64,000 bases of DNA from Xylocopa sonorina (taxonomy: Eukaryota > Arthropoda > Insecta > Hymenoptera > Apidae), in the NCBI RefSeq assembly GCF_050948175.1, contig NW_027490184.1, positions 1-64,000 on the forward strand. Direction: 5' to 3'. A program made the position numbers and the translations under genes. Shown here piece by piece: positions 13,279-26,900 of this stretch. Positions within the stretch are counted from its first letter, which is position 1. Each line of letters begins with the position of its first letter. Below the pieces are notes generated by a model. It saw only the letters and a program-made list of their open reading frames with translations. It had not been told where the DNA came from and did not search any database.

Positions 13279-13941
13279 GTATATTCTAAATCAAAGAGTA
13301 CAAGAACAATTATTTCTAAGTATTAAGACTAGGTTAACTATGAATTAGGAATTAGAACAAAGACTTTAGAACTAGGAACCTCATCGAGGCTGCGCGACGG
13401 CCCTAAGGCGCGACTTGGAAGAGACTTGGTATTGGAAGTGCCCGAAGGCGAGATAGAACTGTACCGTACTGACGGTACTGACTGACTGTGTCTCCCAAGA
13501 TGCGTCTGCGACCTCCTCGACTCTCGGAGCGCTTCGGTCGCGTGCGAACGTAGGTGGGAGTATGTGGACGCCCGAGTGGGGTCTCGGCGTTGCGTGGTGG
13601 GGTTAGCGGCGCGTGCCGCTGAGGCGGTCGCGATCTCGCGCGTCGCGGCTTATTTAATTAGCGCTCTTATGATTATAGAGATACAAGTATGAAATTAGAA
13701 ATTACGCCTTAAATGTAAAATGTGTGTTGTTTGTGTCGTTATAAAGTAGTGTCGTGTAAATTCTATGAGCTAGGAATACAGAGCTTAGAATGTAGGAGTA
13801 TATATATAATGTTAATTAATAATCTTAGAAATAGTATTTTGGGCATGGCAGATCTGGGATGGTGAAATCGTAGAGTCCTTTGTACGGTGAGGGTTCCCGT
13901 CGTCGGATCTCGTAGAGGTTGATTCACCTGGTACGTCCCTG

Positions 13942-14241
13942 GAGTGAGCGAGAGGGCGAGTTTCCCTGCAGGTAAGAGTGAGACGGTGGATGGCACCTTG
14001 AGTGGGAGCGAGACAGCGCACATGGTCCTTGGTGCGAGCGAGATGACGCAAGATGTCCTCGGTGCGAGTGAGACAGAATGTGTTGCCCTTAGAGCGAGGG
14101 AGAAGGCGAACACCTCTGCGGGTGCGAGTGAGACGGAGGGTAGGTCCCTTGGAGTGAGAGAGACGGCGAGCACCTCTGCGGGAGCGAGTGAGACGGAGGG
14201 TATGTCCCCTGGAGTGAGAGAGACGGCGAGTTGCGCCTGGG
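13942..14241. repeat. 30-bp minisatellite inside LTR 1 (about 10 units)
   Basis: Ten 30-bp units, each beginning with a GNGNGAGNGAGACGG-like core. In the last six units two types alternate: one ends like GAGGGTAGGTCCCTTG and the other like GCGAGCACCTCTGCGG, giving a 60-bp higher-order period. Because 30 is divisible by three, several frames stay open across it and yield 10-residue protein repeats (SETEG, VRETAS); these are by-products, not evidence of a protein. LTR 2 shows no comparable array at the corresponding position, so expansion seems specific to this subfamily. Confidence 0.85.
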
Positions 14242-14320
14242 TGTTGCAGGTGGTGCAGGCGCGTGAGGGTGGTTGCTGTGGTGCGTTGAGAGCGTGGCAG
14301 GCGGCACGTCTGACGTCACA

Positions 14321-14324
14321 GTAG
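14321..14324. repeat. Right target-site duplication (GTAG) of LTR 1
   Basis: GTAG directly after the terminal CA at 14320 matches 12777-12780. The satellite resumes as GTAGCGTTTGCAG in the expected register. Confidence 0.85.
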
Positions 14325-14997
14325 CGTTTGCAGATATCTACGTATCGAAACAGTAGAGTTCGAATGCTTCTCAAAACGCGATATCGCATCTCATTTCTAT
14401 GTCTCATGATGAGATATAATATTCATTGCGAATTGTCATGAGTACCTCGGATACATATCAAATGAATGTAAATGCGACACTTCCGTACTAGGAGGATGCG
14501 TTTGCAGATATATACGTATCGAAGCAATAGAGTTCTAATTCTTCCTAAATCGCGATATCGCATCTCATTTCTATGTTTCATGATAAGATATAATATTCAT
14601 TGCGAGGTGTCATCTATACCTCGCACACACTTCAAATGAATGTAAATCCGACACTTCCTTCCTAGGAAAAAGCGTTTTCTGATGTCTACGTATCGTAGCA
14701 ATAGAGTTCTAATGCATCTTAAATCGCGATATCGCATTTCATTTCTATGTTTAGTGATAAGGTATAGTATTCATTGTGGAATGTTGCGTATTCCTCGTAA
14801 TCATTTCAAAAGAATGTAAATGCGACTCTTCCTTGCTAAGAAACAGCGTCTGCAGATATCTACGTACCGTAGCAATAGAGTTCTCTTGCTTTTTAAATCG
14901 CGATATCGCATCTCATTTCTATGTCTCGTGATAAGATATAATATTCATTGCGAAGTGTCATGTATACCTCGTATTCACATCAAACGAACGTAAATGC

Positions 14998-16510
14998 CTC
15001 ACTTCCTTGCTAGGAACCAGCATTTCCTGATGTCTACGTATCGAAATAATAGTGTTCTAATGCTTCTTAAAACAAGATATCGCAACTCATTACTATGTTT
15101 CATGAGAAGATATAATATACATTGCGAAGTGTCATGTATACCTCGTATTCACCTCAAGAGAATGTAAATGCGACACTTTCTTGCTAGGAAATAACGTTTA
15201 CAGATGTCTACGTATCGAAGCAACAGAGTTCGAATGCTTCATAAAACGGGATATCGCATTCCATTTCAATGTTTCATGGTAAGATATAATATTCATTGCA
15301 AAATGTCATGTATACCTCGTATTTACTTCAAAACAATATAAATGCGACACTTCCTTGCTGGGAAATAGCGTTTCCAGATACCTACGTTTCGTAGCAATAG
15401 TGTTCTAATGCTTCTCAAAGCGCGATATCGCATCTCATTTCTATGTTTCATGATGAGATATAATATTCATTGCGAAGTGTCATTTATACCAAGTATTCAC
15501 TTCAAAAGAATGTAAATCCGACACTTCCTTGCTCTTAAATAGCGTTTGCGGATGTCTACGTATAGTAGTAATAGTGTTCTAATGCCTTTTAAATCGAGAT
15601 ATCGCATCTCATTTCCATGTTTCATGATAGGATATAATATTAATTGTGGAGTGTTGTTTATACCTCGTATTCACATCAAAAGAATGTAAATGCGACACTT
15701 CCTTGCTAAGAAGTAGCGTTTGCAGATGTCTACATATTACAGCAATAGGGTTCTAATGCTTCTTAGATCGTGATATCGCATCCCATTTCTGTGTTTCATG
15801 ATAAGATATAATATTCATTCTGGAGTGTTATGTATACTTCGTATACACTTCAAAACAATGTAATAGCGACACTTCCTTGCTATTAAATAGCGTTTGCAGA
15901 TGTCTACGTATTACAGCATTAGGGTTCTAATGCTTTCTAAAACGGGATATCGCATCTCATTTCTATGTTTCATGATAAGATATAATATTTATTGTGGAGT
16001 GTTATGTATACCTCGTATTCGCTTCAAAAGGATGTAAATGCGAAACTTCCTTACTAGGAAATAGCGAATGCAAATGTCTCAGTATCGAAGCAATAGGGTT
16101 CTAAAGCTTCTTAAATCGCGATATCGCATCCCATTTCTATGTTTCGTAACAAGATATAATATTCATTGCGAAGTGTCACGTATTCCTTGCGTACACTTCA
16201 AATGAATGTAAATGCGACATATCCTTGCTAGGAAATAGCGTTTCCAGATGTCTACGTATCGAAGCAATAGAGTTCTAATGCTACTTAAAACCCGATATCG
16301 CATCACATTTCTATGTTTAGCGATAAGATATAATATTCATTGTGGTGTGTGATGTACACCTCGTATTCACATCAAAAGAATGAAAATGCGACACTTCCTT
16401 TCTAGGATATAACGTTTCCAGATGTCTACGTATCGAAGCAGCAGAGTTCTAATGCTTCTTAAAACAAGATGTCGCACCTCATTTCTATGTTTCATGATGA
16501 GATATAATAT
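14998..16510. repeat. Segmental satellite block, copy 2 (matched at 8419-10450)
   Basis: Near-identical to 8419-10450 but lacking exactly three monomers (522 bp), with the junction near 15990. Its first part, from about 14750, also matches 42320-43000 at an offset of 27567 bp, so the block is a mosaic of material found on both sides. Confidence 0.85.
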
Positions 16511-18099
16511 TCATTGCGAAGTGTCATGTATACCTCGCATACACTTCGAATGAATGTAAATGCGACACTTCCTTGCTAGGAAATAGCGATTGCAAATGTT
16601 TCCGTATCGTAGCAATATAGCTCTAATGCTTCTTAAAACGAGGTGTCGCATCTCATTCCTATGTTTCATGATAAGATATAACATTCATTGCGAAGTGTTA
16701 CGTATACCTCGCGTACACTTCAAATGAATGTAAATCCGATACTTCCTTGCTAGGAAATAGCGTTTGCAGATGTCTACGTATCGAAGCAATAGAGTTATAA
16801 TGCTTTTTAAAACGCGATATCGCATCTCATATCTATGTTTCATGATACGATATAATATTCATTGTGGAGTGTTACGTATACCTCGTATTCACTTCAAGAG
16901 AATGTAAATGCGACACTTCCTTGCTTGCAATAGCGTTTGCAGATGTCTACGTATCGAAGCAATAGAGTTCTAATGCTTCTTAAATCGTCAAATCGCATCT
17001 CATTCCTATGTTTCATGATAAGATATAATATTCACTGTGCAGTGTCATGTATACCCCGTATTCACATCAAAAGAATGTAAATGCGACACTTCCTTGCTAG
17101 GAAGTAGCGTTTGCAGATGTCTACGTATCGAAGCAATAGAGTTCTAATGCTTCTTAAATCGCCATATCGCATCTCACTTCTATGTTTCATGATAAGATAT
17201 AATATTCATTGCGAAGTGTCATGTATACCTGGCATACACTTCAAATGAATGTAAATGCGACACTTTCTTGCTAGGAAATAGCGTCTGCAGCTGTCTACGT
17301 ATCGTAGCAATAGATTTCTAACGCTTCTTAAATCGCGATATCGCATCTCATTTCTATGTTTCATGACAAGATATTATATTCATTGCGAAGTGTTATGTAT
17401 ACCTCGCAAACATTTCAAATGAATGTAAATGCGGCACTTGGTTGCTAGGAAATAGCTTGGCAGATGTCCACGTATCGAAGCAATAGAGTTCTAACGCTTC
17501 TTAAAACGCGATATCGCATCTCATTTCCATTTTTCATGATGAGATATAATATTCATTGCGAAGTGTCATGTGTACCTTGCATACACTTAAAATGGATACA
17601 AATGCGACACTTCGTTGCTAGGATATAGCGATGGCAGATGTATACGTATCGAAGCAACAAAGTACTAATGCTTCTTAAGACGAGATATCGCATCTCATTT
17701 CTATGTTTTATGATAAGATATAATATTCATTGTGCAGTGTTATGTATACCTCGTGTTCACTTCAAAAGTATGTAAACGCGACACTTCCTTGCTAGGAAAT
17801 AGCGTCTGCAGATGTCTACGTATCGTAGCAATAGAGTTCTAGTGAATCTTAAAACTTGATATCGCATCACATTTCTATGTCCTATGATAAGATATAATAT
17901 TCATTGCGAAGTGTTATGTGTTCCTCGTCTACACTTCAACTGAATGTAAATGCAACACCTCCTTTCTAGGAAATTACGTTTCCAGATGTCTACGTATCGG
18001 AGCAATAGAGTTCTAATGCTTCTTAAATCGCGATATCGCATCTCATTCCTATGTTTCATGACAAGATATTATATTTATTGCGAAGTGTTATGTATACCT

Positions 18100-18380
18100 C
18101 GCAAACATTTCAAATGAATGTAAATGCGACACTTCCATGCTAGGAAATAGCGTTTTCAGATGTCTACGTATTGTAGCAATAGATTTCTAACGCTTCTTAA
18201 AACGCGATGTCGCATCTCGTTTCCATTTTTCATGATGAGATATAATATTCATTGCGAAGTGTCATGTATACCTCGCAAACATTTCAAAAGAATGTAAATG
18301 CGACACTTCCATGCTAGGAAATAGCGTTTTCAGATGTCTACGTATTGTAGCAATAGATTTCTAACGCTACTTAAAACGCG
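18100..18380. repeat. Adjacent duplicated monomer variant
   Basis: Two neighbouring monomers share a rare string of variants (CGCAAACATTTCAAA, CTTCCATGCTAGG, GCGTTTTCAG, CGTATTGTAGC and AACGCT). They are one monomer apart, a further single-monomer tandem duplication. Confidence 0.7.
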
Positions 18381-18549
18381 ATATCGCATCACATTTCTAA
18401 GTTTCATGATAAGATATAATATTCATTGTGGAGTGTTATGTATACCTCAAATACACTTCAAAAGAATGTAAATGCGAAACTGCCTTGCTAGGAAATAGCG
18501 TTTGCAGATGTCTACGTATCGAAGCAATGGAGTTCTAATGCTTCTTAAA

Positions 18550-19100
18550 ACGCGATATCGCATCTCATGTCTATGTTTCATGATAGGAGATAATATTCAT
18601 TGCGAAGTTACATGTATACCTCGTATTCACTTCAAAAGAATGTAAATGCGACACTTCCTTGCCAGGAAATAGCGTTTGCAGATGTCTCCGTATATAAGCA
18701 ATAGAGATCTAATGCTTCTTAAAGACAGCTGTCGCATCTGCATTCTATGTTTCATGATAAGATATAATATTCATTGCGAAGTGTCATGAATACCTCGAAC
18801 TCACTTCAAAGGAATGTAAATGCGACACTTCCTTGCTAGGAAATAGCGTTTCCAGATGTCTACGTATCGAAACAATAGAGTTCTAAAGTTTCTCAAAACG
18901 CGATATCGCATCTCATAAATATGATTCATGATAAGATATAATATTCACTGCGAAGTTACATGTATACCTCGTATTCACTTCAAAATAATGTCAATGCGAC
19001 ACTTCCCCGCTTGGAAATAGCGATTGCAGATGTCTCCCTATCGAAGCAATTATATGTTTTGCGATAAGGTATAATATTCAACGTGGAGTGTTGTGTATAC
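18550..19100. repeat. Satellite block with truncated monomer, copy 1
   Basis: About three monomers containing AGGAGATAATATTC, CTTAAAGACAGCTGTCGCATC and, at 19050/19051, a monomer lacking about 43 bp (between CGAAGCAAT and TATGTTTTGCGATAAGG). The same unusual combination recurs 1525 bp downstream. Confidence 0.88.
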
Positions 19101-20074
19101 TTCGTATTCACTTCAAAAGAATGTAAATGCGGCACAACCTTGCTAGGAAATAGTGTTTCCAGATATCTACGTATCGTAGCAATAGAGTTCTAATGCTACT
19201 TAAAACGCGATATCGCATCACATTTCTAAGTTTCATGATAAGGCATAATATTCATTGCGAATTGTCATGTATACCTCGCATTAACTTCAAAAGAATGTAA
19301 ATGCGACACTTCCTTTCTAGGAAATAGCGTTTGCAGATGTCTACGTATCGCAGAAGCAGTGTTCTAATGCTTCTGAAAACGCGATATCGCATCTCATTTC
19401 TATGTTTCATTATAAGATATAATATTCATTGCGAAGTGTCATGTATACCTCGCATACACTTAAAATGAATGTAAATGCGACACTTCCTTGCTAGGAAGTA
19501 GCGTTTGCAGATGTCTACGTATCGAAGCAATGGAGTTCTAATGCTTCTTAAAACGAGATGTCGCATCTCATTCCTAAGTTTCGTGATAAGATATAATATT
19601 CATAGCGAAGTGTCATGTATACTTCGTATTCACTTCAAAAGAATGTAAATGCGACACTTCCCTGCTATTAAATAGCGTTTGCAGATGTCTACGCACCGTA
19701 GCAATAGAGTTCTAAAGCTCCTTAAAACAAGATATAGCATCTCATTTCTATGCTTCATGATAAGATAAAATAATCATTGCGAAGTGTCACTTATACATCG
19801 CATACACTTCAAATGAATGTAAAAGCGACACTTCATTGCTAGGAAATAGCGTTTGCAGATGTCTACATATCGCAGAAATAGTGTTGTAATGCTTCTTAAA
19901 CCGCGATTTCGCATCTCATATCTATGTTTCATGATAAGATATAATATTCATTGCGAATTGTCATGTATACCTCGTATTAACTTCAAAATAATGTAAATGC
20001 GACACTTCCTTTCTAGGAAATAGCGTTTGCAGATGTCTACGTATCGCAGAAGCAGTGTTCTAATGCTTCTGAAA

Positions 20075-20625
20075 ACGCGATATCGCATCTCATGTCTATG
20101 TTTCATGATAGGAGATAATATTCATTGCGAAGTTACATGTATACCTCGTATTCACTTCAAAAGAATGTAAATGCGACACTTCCTTGCCAGGAAATAGGGT
20201 TTGCAGATGTCTCCGTATATAAGCAATAGAGATCTAATGCTTCTTAAAGACAGCTGTCGCATCAGCATTCTATGTTTCATGATAAGATATAATATTCATT
20301 GCGAAGTGTCATGAATACCTCGAACTCACTTCAAAGGAATGTAAATGCGACACTTCCTTGCTAGGAAATAGCGTTTCCAGATGTCTACGTATCGAAACAA
20401 TAGAGTTCTAAAGTTTCTCAAAACGCGATATCGCATCTCATAAATATGATTCATGATAAGATATAATATTCACTGCGAAGTTACATGTATACCTCGTATT
20501 CACTTCAAAAGAATGTCAATGCGACACTTCCCCGCTTGGAAATAGCGATTGCAGATGTCTCCCTATCGAAGCAATTATATGTTTTGCGATAAGGTATAAT
20601 ATTCAACGTGGAGTGTTGTGTATAC
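20075..20625. repeat. Satellite block with truncated monomer, copy 2
   Basis: Repeats 18550-19100 at an offset of 1525 bp, including the identical deletion junction at 20575/20576. The offset equals nine monomers minus the deleted bases. A shared private deletion makes common descent certain. Confidence 0.88.
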
Positions 20626-23600
20626 CTCGTATTCACATCAAAATAATCTCAATGCGATACTTTCTTGCTAGGACGTAGCGTTTGCAGACATCTACGAATC
20701 GAAGCAGTGGAGTTCTAATGTTTCTTAAAACGATATATCGCATCTCATTTCTATGTTTCATGATAAGGCATAATATTCATTGCGAAGTGTCATGTATACA
20801 TCGTATTCGCCCCAAAGAATGTAAGTGCGACACTTCCTTGCCAGGAAGTAGCGTTTGCAGATGTCTACGTATCGAAACAATAGTGTCCTAATGCTTCTTA
20901 AAACGCGATATCGCATCTCATTTCTATGTTTCATGATATGGCATAATATTCATTGCGAAGTGTTATGTATACGTCGTATTCACTTCAAAACAATGTAAAT
21001 GCGACACTTTCTTGCTAGGAAATAGCGTTTGCAGATGTCTACGTAACGTAGCAATTGAGATTTAATGCTTCTTACAACGCGACATCGCACCGCATTTCTA
21101 TGTTCCGTGATAAGATATAATATTCATAGCGAAGTGTCATGTATACCACGTATTCACTTCAAAAGAATGTAAGTGCTACACTTCCTTGCTAGGAAATGGC
21201 GTTTGCAGTTGTCTCCGTATCGTAGCAATAGTGTTCTAGTGCTTCTTAAATCGCGATATCGCACCTCATTTCTATGTTTCATGATAAGATATAATATTCA
21301 TTGCGAATGGTTATGTATATCTCGTCTACACTTAACAAGAATGTAAAGGCGACACTTCCTTGCTTGGAAGTAGCGTTTCCAGATGTCTACGTATCGAAGC
21401 AATAGAGTTCTAATGCTTCTTAAAACGGGATGTCGCATCTCATTTTTATGTTTCATGGTAGGATATAATTTTCATTGCGAAGTGTTATGTATCCCTCGTA
21501 TTCACATCAAAAGAATGTAATTGCGACTCTACCTTGCTAGGAAATAGAGTTTCCAGATGTCTACGTATCACAGCAATGGAGTTCTAAGTCTCCTTAAATC
21601 GCTATATCGAATCTCATTTCTACGTTTCGTGATAAGGTATAATATTCATTGTGGAGTGTTAAGTATACCCCGTATTCACTTCAAAAGAATGTAAATGCGA
21701 CACTCCCTTGCTAGGAAAAAGCGTTTGCAGATGTCGACGTATAGTAGCATTAGTGTTGTAATGCTTCTCAAAACGCGATATCGCATCTCATTTCTATGTT
21801 TTACGATAACATATAATAATCATTGTGAAGTGTCATGTATACCTCGCATACACTTCAAATGAACGTAAATGCGACACTCCCTTGCTGGGAAATAGCGTTT
21901 GCAGATGTCTACGTATCGAAGCAATGGATTTGTAATGCTTCTTAAAACGCGATATCCCATCTCATTTCTATGTTTCATGATAAGATGTAATATTCATTGT
22001 GCAGTGTTATGTATACCTCGTATCCATTTCAAGAGAATGTAAATGCGACTCTTCCTTGCTAAGAAACAGCGTCTGCAGATATCTACGTACCGTAGCAATA
22101 GAGTTCTCTTGCTTTTTAAATCGCGATATCGCATCTCATTCCTATGTTTGCTGATAAGGTATAATATTCATTGCGAAGTGTCACTTATACCTCGCATACA
22201 CTTCAGATGAATGTAAGTGCGACACTTCCTCTCTAGGAAATAGCGTTTGCAGATGTCTACGTATCGTAGCATTAGGATTTTAATGCTTCTCAAAACGCGA
22301 TATCGCATCTCATTTGTATGTGTCATGATAAGATGTAATATTCAATGCGAAGTGTATTGTATACCTCGCATAAACTTCAACTGAATGTAAATGCGACACT
22401 TCCTTGCTTGGAAATAGCGTTGGCAGATGTCTACGTACCGAAGCAGTTGAGTTCTAATGCTTCTTAAAACGAGATATCGCATCTCATTTCTATGTTTCAT
22501 GACAAGATAAGATATTCATTGCGAAGTGTCATGTATTCCTCGTATTCACTTCAAACGAATGTAAATGCGACAATTCCTTGCTAGGAAATAGCGTTTGCAG
22601 ATGTCGACGTATCGAAGCAAAAGAGTTCTAATGTTTCATAAAATGCGACATCGCTTCTCACTTCTATGATTCATGAATAGATATAATATTCATTCCGAAG
22701 TATTATGTATTCCTCGTCTACACTTCAAATGAATGTAAATGCGACATTTTCTTGCTAGGAAATAACGTTTGCAAATTTCCACATATCGAAGCAATAGAAT
22801 TCTAACGCTTCTTAAATCGCGATATCGCATCTCATTTCAATGATTCATGATAAGATATAATATTCATTGTGGAGCGTTATGTTAACCTCGTATTCACTTC
22901 AAAAGAATGTAAATGCGACGTTTCCTTGCTGGGAAATAGCATTTGCAGATGTCTACGCATCGAAGCAATAGAGTTCTAATGCTTCTCAAGACGCAATATC
23001 GCATCTCATTTCTATGTTTCATTATAAGATATAATATTCATTGCGAAGTGTCATGTATGCCTCGCATACACTTCAAATGAATGCAAATGCGACACTTCCT
23101 TGCTAGGAAGTAGCGTCTGCAGGTGTCTACGTATCGAAGCAATAGAGTTCTAATGCTTCTTAAATCGCCATATCGCATCTCATTTCTATGTTTCATCATA
23201 AGATATAATATTCAGTGTGGAGTGTTATGTATACCACATATTCGCTTGGAAAGAATGAAAATACGACACTTCCTTGCTAGCTTATTGCTTCTGCAGATGT
23301 CTACGTATCGTAGCAATAGAATTGTAATGCTTCTTAGAACGAGATATTGCATCTCATTTCTATGCTTCATGATAAGATATAATATTCATTGTGTAATGCT
23401 ATGTATACCTCGCATTCACTTCAAAAGAATATAAATGCGACACTTCCTTTCTAGGAAATAGCGTTTGCAGACGTCTACGTATCGAAGCAATAGTGTTCTA
23501 ATGCTTCTTGAAACGGGACATCGCATCTCATTTCTATGCTTCATGATAAGATATAATATTCATTGCGAAGTTTCATGTATTCCTCGTATTCACTTCAAAT

Positions 23601-23959
23601 GAATGTAAATGCGACACTTTCTTGCTAGGAAATAGCGTTTGCAGATGTCTACGTATCGAAGCAAAAAAGTTCTAATTCATCTTATACCGCGATTTCGCAT
23701 CTCATTTCTATGTTTCATGATAATATATAATATTCGTTGTACAATGTTATGTATACCTCGCATTCACTTCAAAAGAATATAAATGCGACACTTCTTTGCT
23801 AGGAAATAGCGTTTGCAGGTGACTACGTATCGAAGCAATAAAGTTCTAATGCATCTTACATCGCGATATCGCATCTCATTTCTATGTTCCATGACAACAT
23901 TTAGTATTCATTGCGAAGTGTTGTGTATACCTCGCATACACTTCAAATGAATGTAAATG

Positions 23960-26900
23960 CGACACTTCATGGCTAGGAAATAGCGTTTCCAGAAGTCTAC
24001 GTATCGCAGCAATAGAGTTCTAATACTTCTTCAAACGCGATAACGAATCTCATTTCTACATTTCATGGTAAGATATAATATTCATTGCGAAGTTTTACGT
24101 ATACCTCGTCTACGCTTCAGAAGAATGTAAATGCCACACTTCCTTGCAAGGAAATAGCGTTTGCAGATGTCGACGTATCGAAGGAATAGTGTTCTATGCT
24201 TCTTAAACCAAATATCGCATCTCATTTCTAGGTTTCATGATAAAATATAATATTCATTGCAAAGTGTCATGTATACCTCGTATTCACTACAAAAGAAGAT
24301 GAATGCGGCACTTAATTGCTAGGAAGTAGCGTTTGCAGATGTCTGCGTTTCGATGCAATAGTGTTCTAATGCTTCTTAAATCAAGATATAGCTTCTCATT
24401 TCTATGTTTCATGTGAAGATATAATACTCATTGCGCAGTGTTATGTGGACCTCGTATTCAATTCAAGCGAATGTAAATGCGACACTTCCTTGCTAGGAAA
24501 TAGCGTTTGCAGATGTCTACGTATCGAAGCAGTAGGGTCCTAATGCTTCTTAAGTCGTCATATCGCATGTCATTTCTATGTTTCATGATAAGAGATAATA
24601 TTCATTGTGGAGTGTCATGTATGCCATGTATTCACTTCAGAAAAATGTAAATGCGACACTTCCTTGATAGGAAGTATCGTTTGCAGATATCTACGTATCG
24701 AAGCACTAGAGTTCTAATGCTTCTTAAAAACGTGATATCGCATCACATTTCTATGTTTGATGATGAGATATAATAATCATTGCGAAGTGTCATGTATACA
24801 TCGCATACACTTCAAATGAATGTAAATGCGAATCTACCTTGCTAGGAGATAGCGTTTGCAGATGTCTACGTATCGTAGCATTAGAGTTCTAATGCTTCTG
24901 AAAACGGGATATCGCATCTCACTTCTATGTGTCATGATAGTATCTAATATTCATTGCGAAGTGTCATGTATACCTCGCATGCACTTCAAATGAATGTAAA
25001 TGCGACACTACCTTGTTACGAAATAGCTTCTGCAGATGTCTACGTATCGTAGCAATAGAGTTTTAATGCTTCTTAAAACGCGATATCGCATTTCATTTCT
25101 ATGTTTCATTATAAGATATAATATTCATTGCGAAGTGTCATGTATGCCTCGCATACACTTCAAATGAATGCAAATGCGACACTTCCTTGCTAGGAAGTAG
25201 CGTCTGCAGGTGTCTACGTATCGAAGCAATAGAGTTTTAATGCTTCTTAAAACGCGATATCGCATTTCATTTCTATGTTTCATTATAAGATATAATATTC
25301 ATTGCGAAGTGTCTTGTATACCTCGCATTCGCTTCGAATGAATGTAAATGCGACACTTTCTTGCTAGGAAATAGCGTTGGCAGATGTCTACGTATCGAAG
25401 CAATAGAGTTCTAATGCTTCTTAATACTAGATATCGCATCTCATTTCAACGTTTCATGATAAGATATAATATTCATTGCGAAGTGTTACGCATTCCTCGC
25501 ATACGCTTCTAATGAATGTAAATGCGACACTATCTTGCTAGGAAATAGCGTTGGCAGATGTCTACGTATCGGTGCAATAGAGTTCTAATGTTCCCAAATC
25601 GCGATATCGCATCTCATTTCTATGTTACATGATAAGATATAATATTCATTGCGAAGTGTCTCGTATACCTCGCATACACTTGAAATGAATGTAAATGCGA
25701 CACATCCTTGCTTGGCAATAGCGTCTGCAGATATCTGCGTATCGTAGCAATAGAGTTCTAATGTTTCTTAAAACGCGATATCGCATCTCATTTCTATGAT
25801 TCATGATAAGATATAGTAGTCATTGCGAAGTGTATTGTATACCTCGTATTCACTTCAAAACAATGTAAATGCGACACTTCCATGCTAGGAAGTAGCGTTT
25901 GCAGATGTCTACGTATCAATGCAATTGAGTTCTAATGCTTCTTAAATTACGATATCGCATCCCATTTCTATGTTTCACGATAAGATATAATACTTATTGT
26001 GCAGTGTTATGTATACCTCGTATTCACTTCAAATGTAGGAAAATGGGACACTTCTTTGCTAGGAAATAGCGTTTGCAGATATCTACGTATCGAAGCAATA
26101 GAGTTCTAATGCTTCATGAAACTCGATATCGCATCTCATTTCTATGTTTCATGATAAGATATAATACTCATTGCGAAGAGATATGCATACCTCGTATACA
26201 CTTCAAATGAATGTAAGTGCGATACTTCCTTGCTAGGAAGTAGCGTTTGCAATTGTCTACGTATCGAAGCAATAGAGTTCTAATGCTTCTTAAAACGCGA
26301 TATCGCATCTCATTTCTATGTTTCGTGATAAGATATAATATACATTGTGCAGTCTCATGTATACCTCGTATTCACCTCAAAAGAATGTAAATGCGACACC
26401 TCCTTGCTTTGAAATTGCGTTTGCAGATGTCTAGGTATCGCACCAATAAAGTTCCAATGCTTTTTAAATTGCGATAACGCATCCCATTTCTATGTTTGAT
26501 GATAAGATATAATATTCATTGTGGAGTGTTATGTATGAAGCGTATTTACTTCAAAAGAATGTAAATGTGGCACTTCCTTGCTAGGAAATAGCGTTTGCAG
26601 ATGACTACGTATCGTAGCAGTAGAATTCTAATGCTACTTAAATCGCGATATCGCATCTCATTTCTGTGTTTCATGATAAGATATAATACTCATTGCGAAG
26701 TGCCATGTGTACCTAGTCTTCACTTCAAGAGAATGTAAATGCGACACTTCCTTGCTAGGAAATAGCGTTTGCAGATGTCTACGTATCGAAGCAATAGATT
26801 TCTAATGCTTCCAAAATCGCGATATCACATCTCATTTCTATGTTTCATGATAAGATATAATATTCATTGTGCAGTGTTATGTATACCTCGTATTCACTTC

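Larger units (their letters stand above)
12781..14320. mobile_element. Solo LTR of an LTR retrotransposon (LTR 1)
   Basis: A 1540-bp insertion with LTR hallmarks: TG...CA ends, a short imperfect terminal inverted repeat (TGTCACGTC at 12781-12789 against TGTGACGTC read inward from 14320; 8 of 9) and a 4-bp target duplication GTAG. There is no gag or pol sequence and no second LTR, so it is best read as a solo LTR left by LTR-LTR recombination. It is GC-richer than the satellite in parts. It aligns colinearly with 51391-52987, sharing ends, an AATAAAGTATATTCTAAAT stretch and GCGACCTCCTCG. A 4-bp duplication fits Ty3/gypsy-type elements best, but superfamily is inference. Strand is uncertain: AATAAA on plus favours plus, while a TATA/splice-donor arrangement favours minus. 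An unusual DNA transposon with 4-bp duplications is the alternative. Confidence 0.8.

Noticed and set aside
12781..14320. Reading LTR 1 as a cut-and-paste DNA transposon because of its 9-bp inverted ends
   Set aside because: TG...CA ends, 4-bp duplication, LTR-like length and lack of longer inverted repeats fit a solo LTR better, though the alternative is not excluded.
13944..14324. 126-residue frame with SETEG/VRETAS repeats in LTR 1
   Set aside because: It is produced by the 30-bp minisatellite, overlapped by open frames on the opposite strand, and runs to the LTR end. A protein is not supported.
20682..23434. Plus-strand open frames (MSTYRSNRVLM...FLCFMIRYNIHC)
   Set aside because: Same cause on the other strand: a 58-residue satellite period with occasional loss of the stop. 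Not genes.
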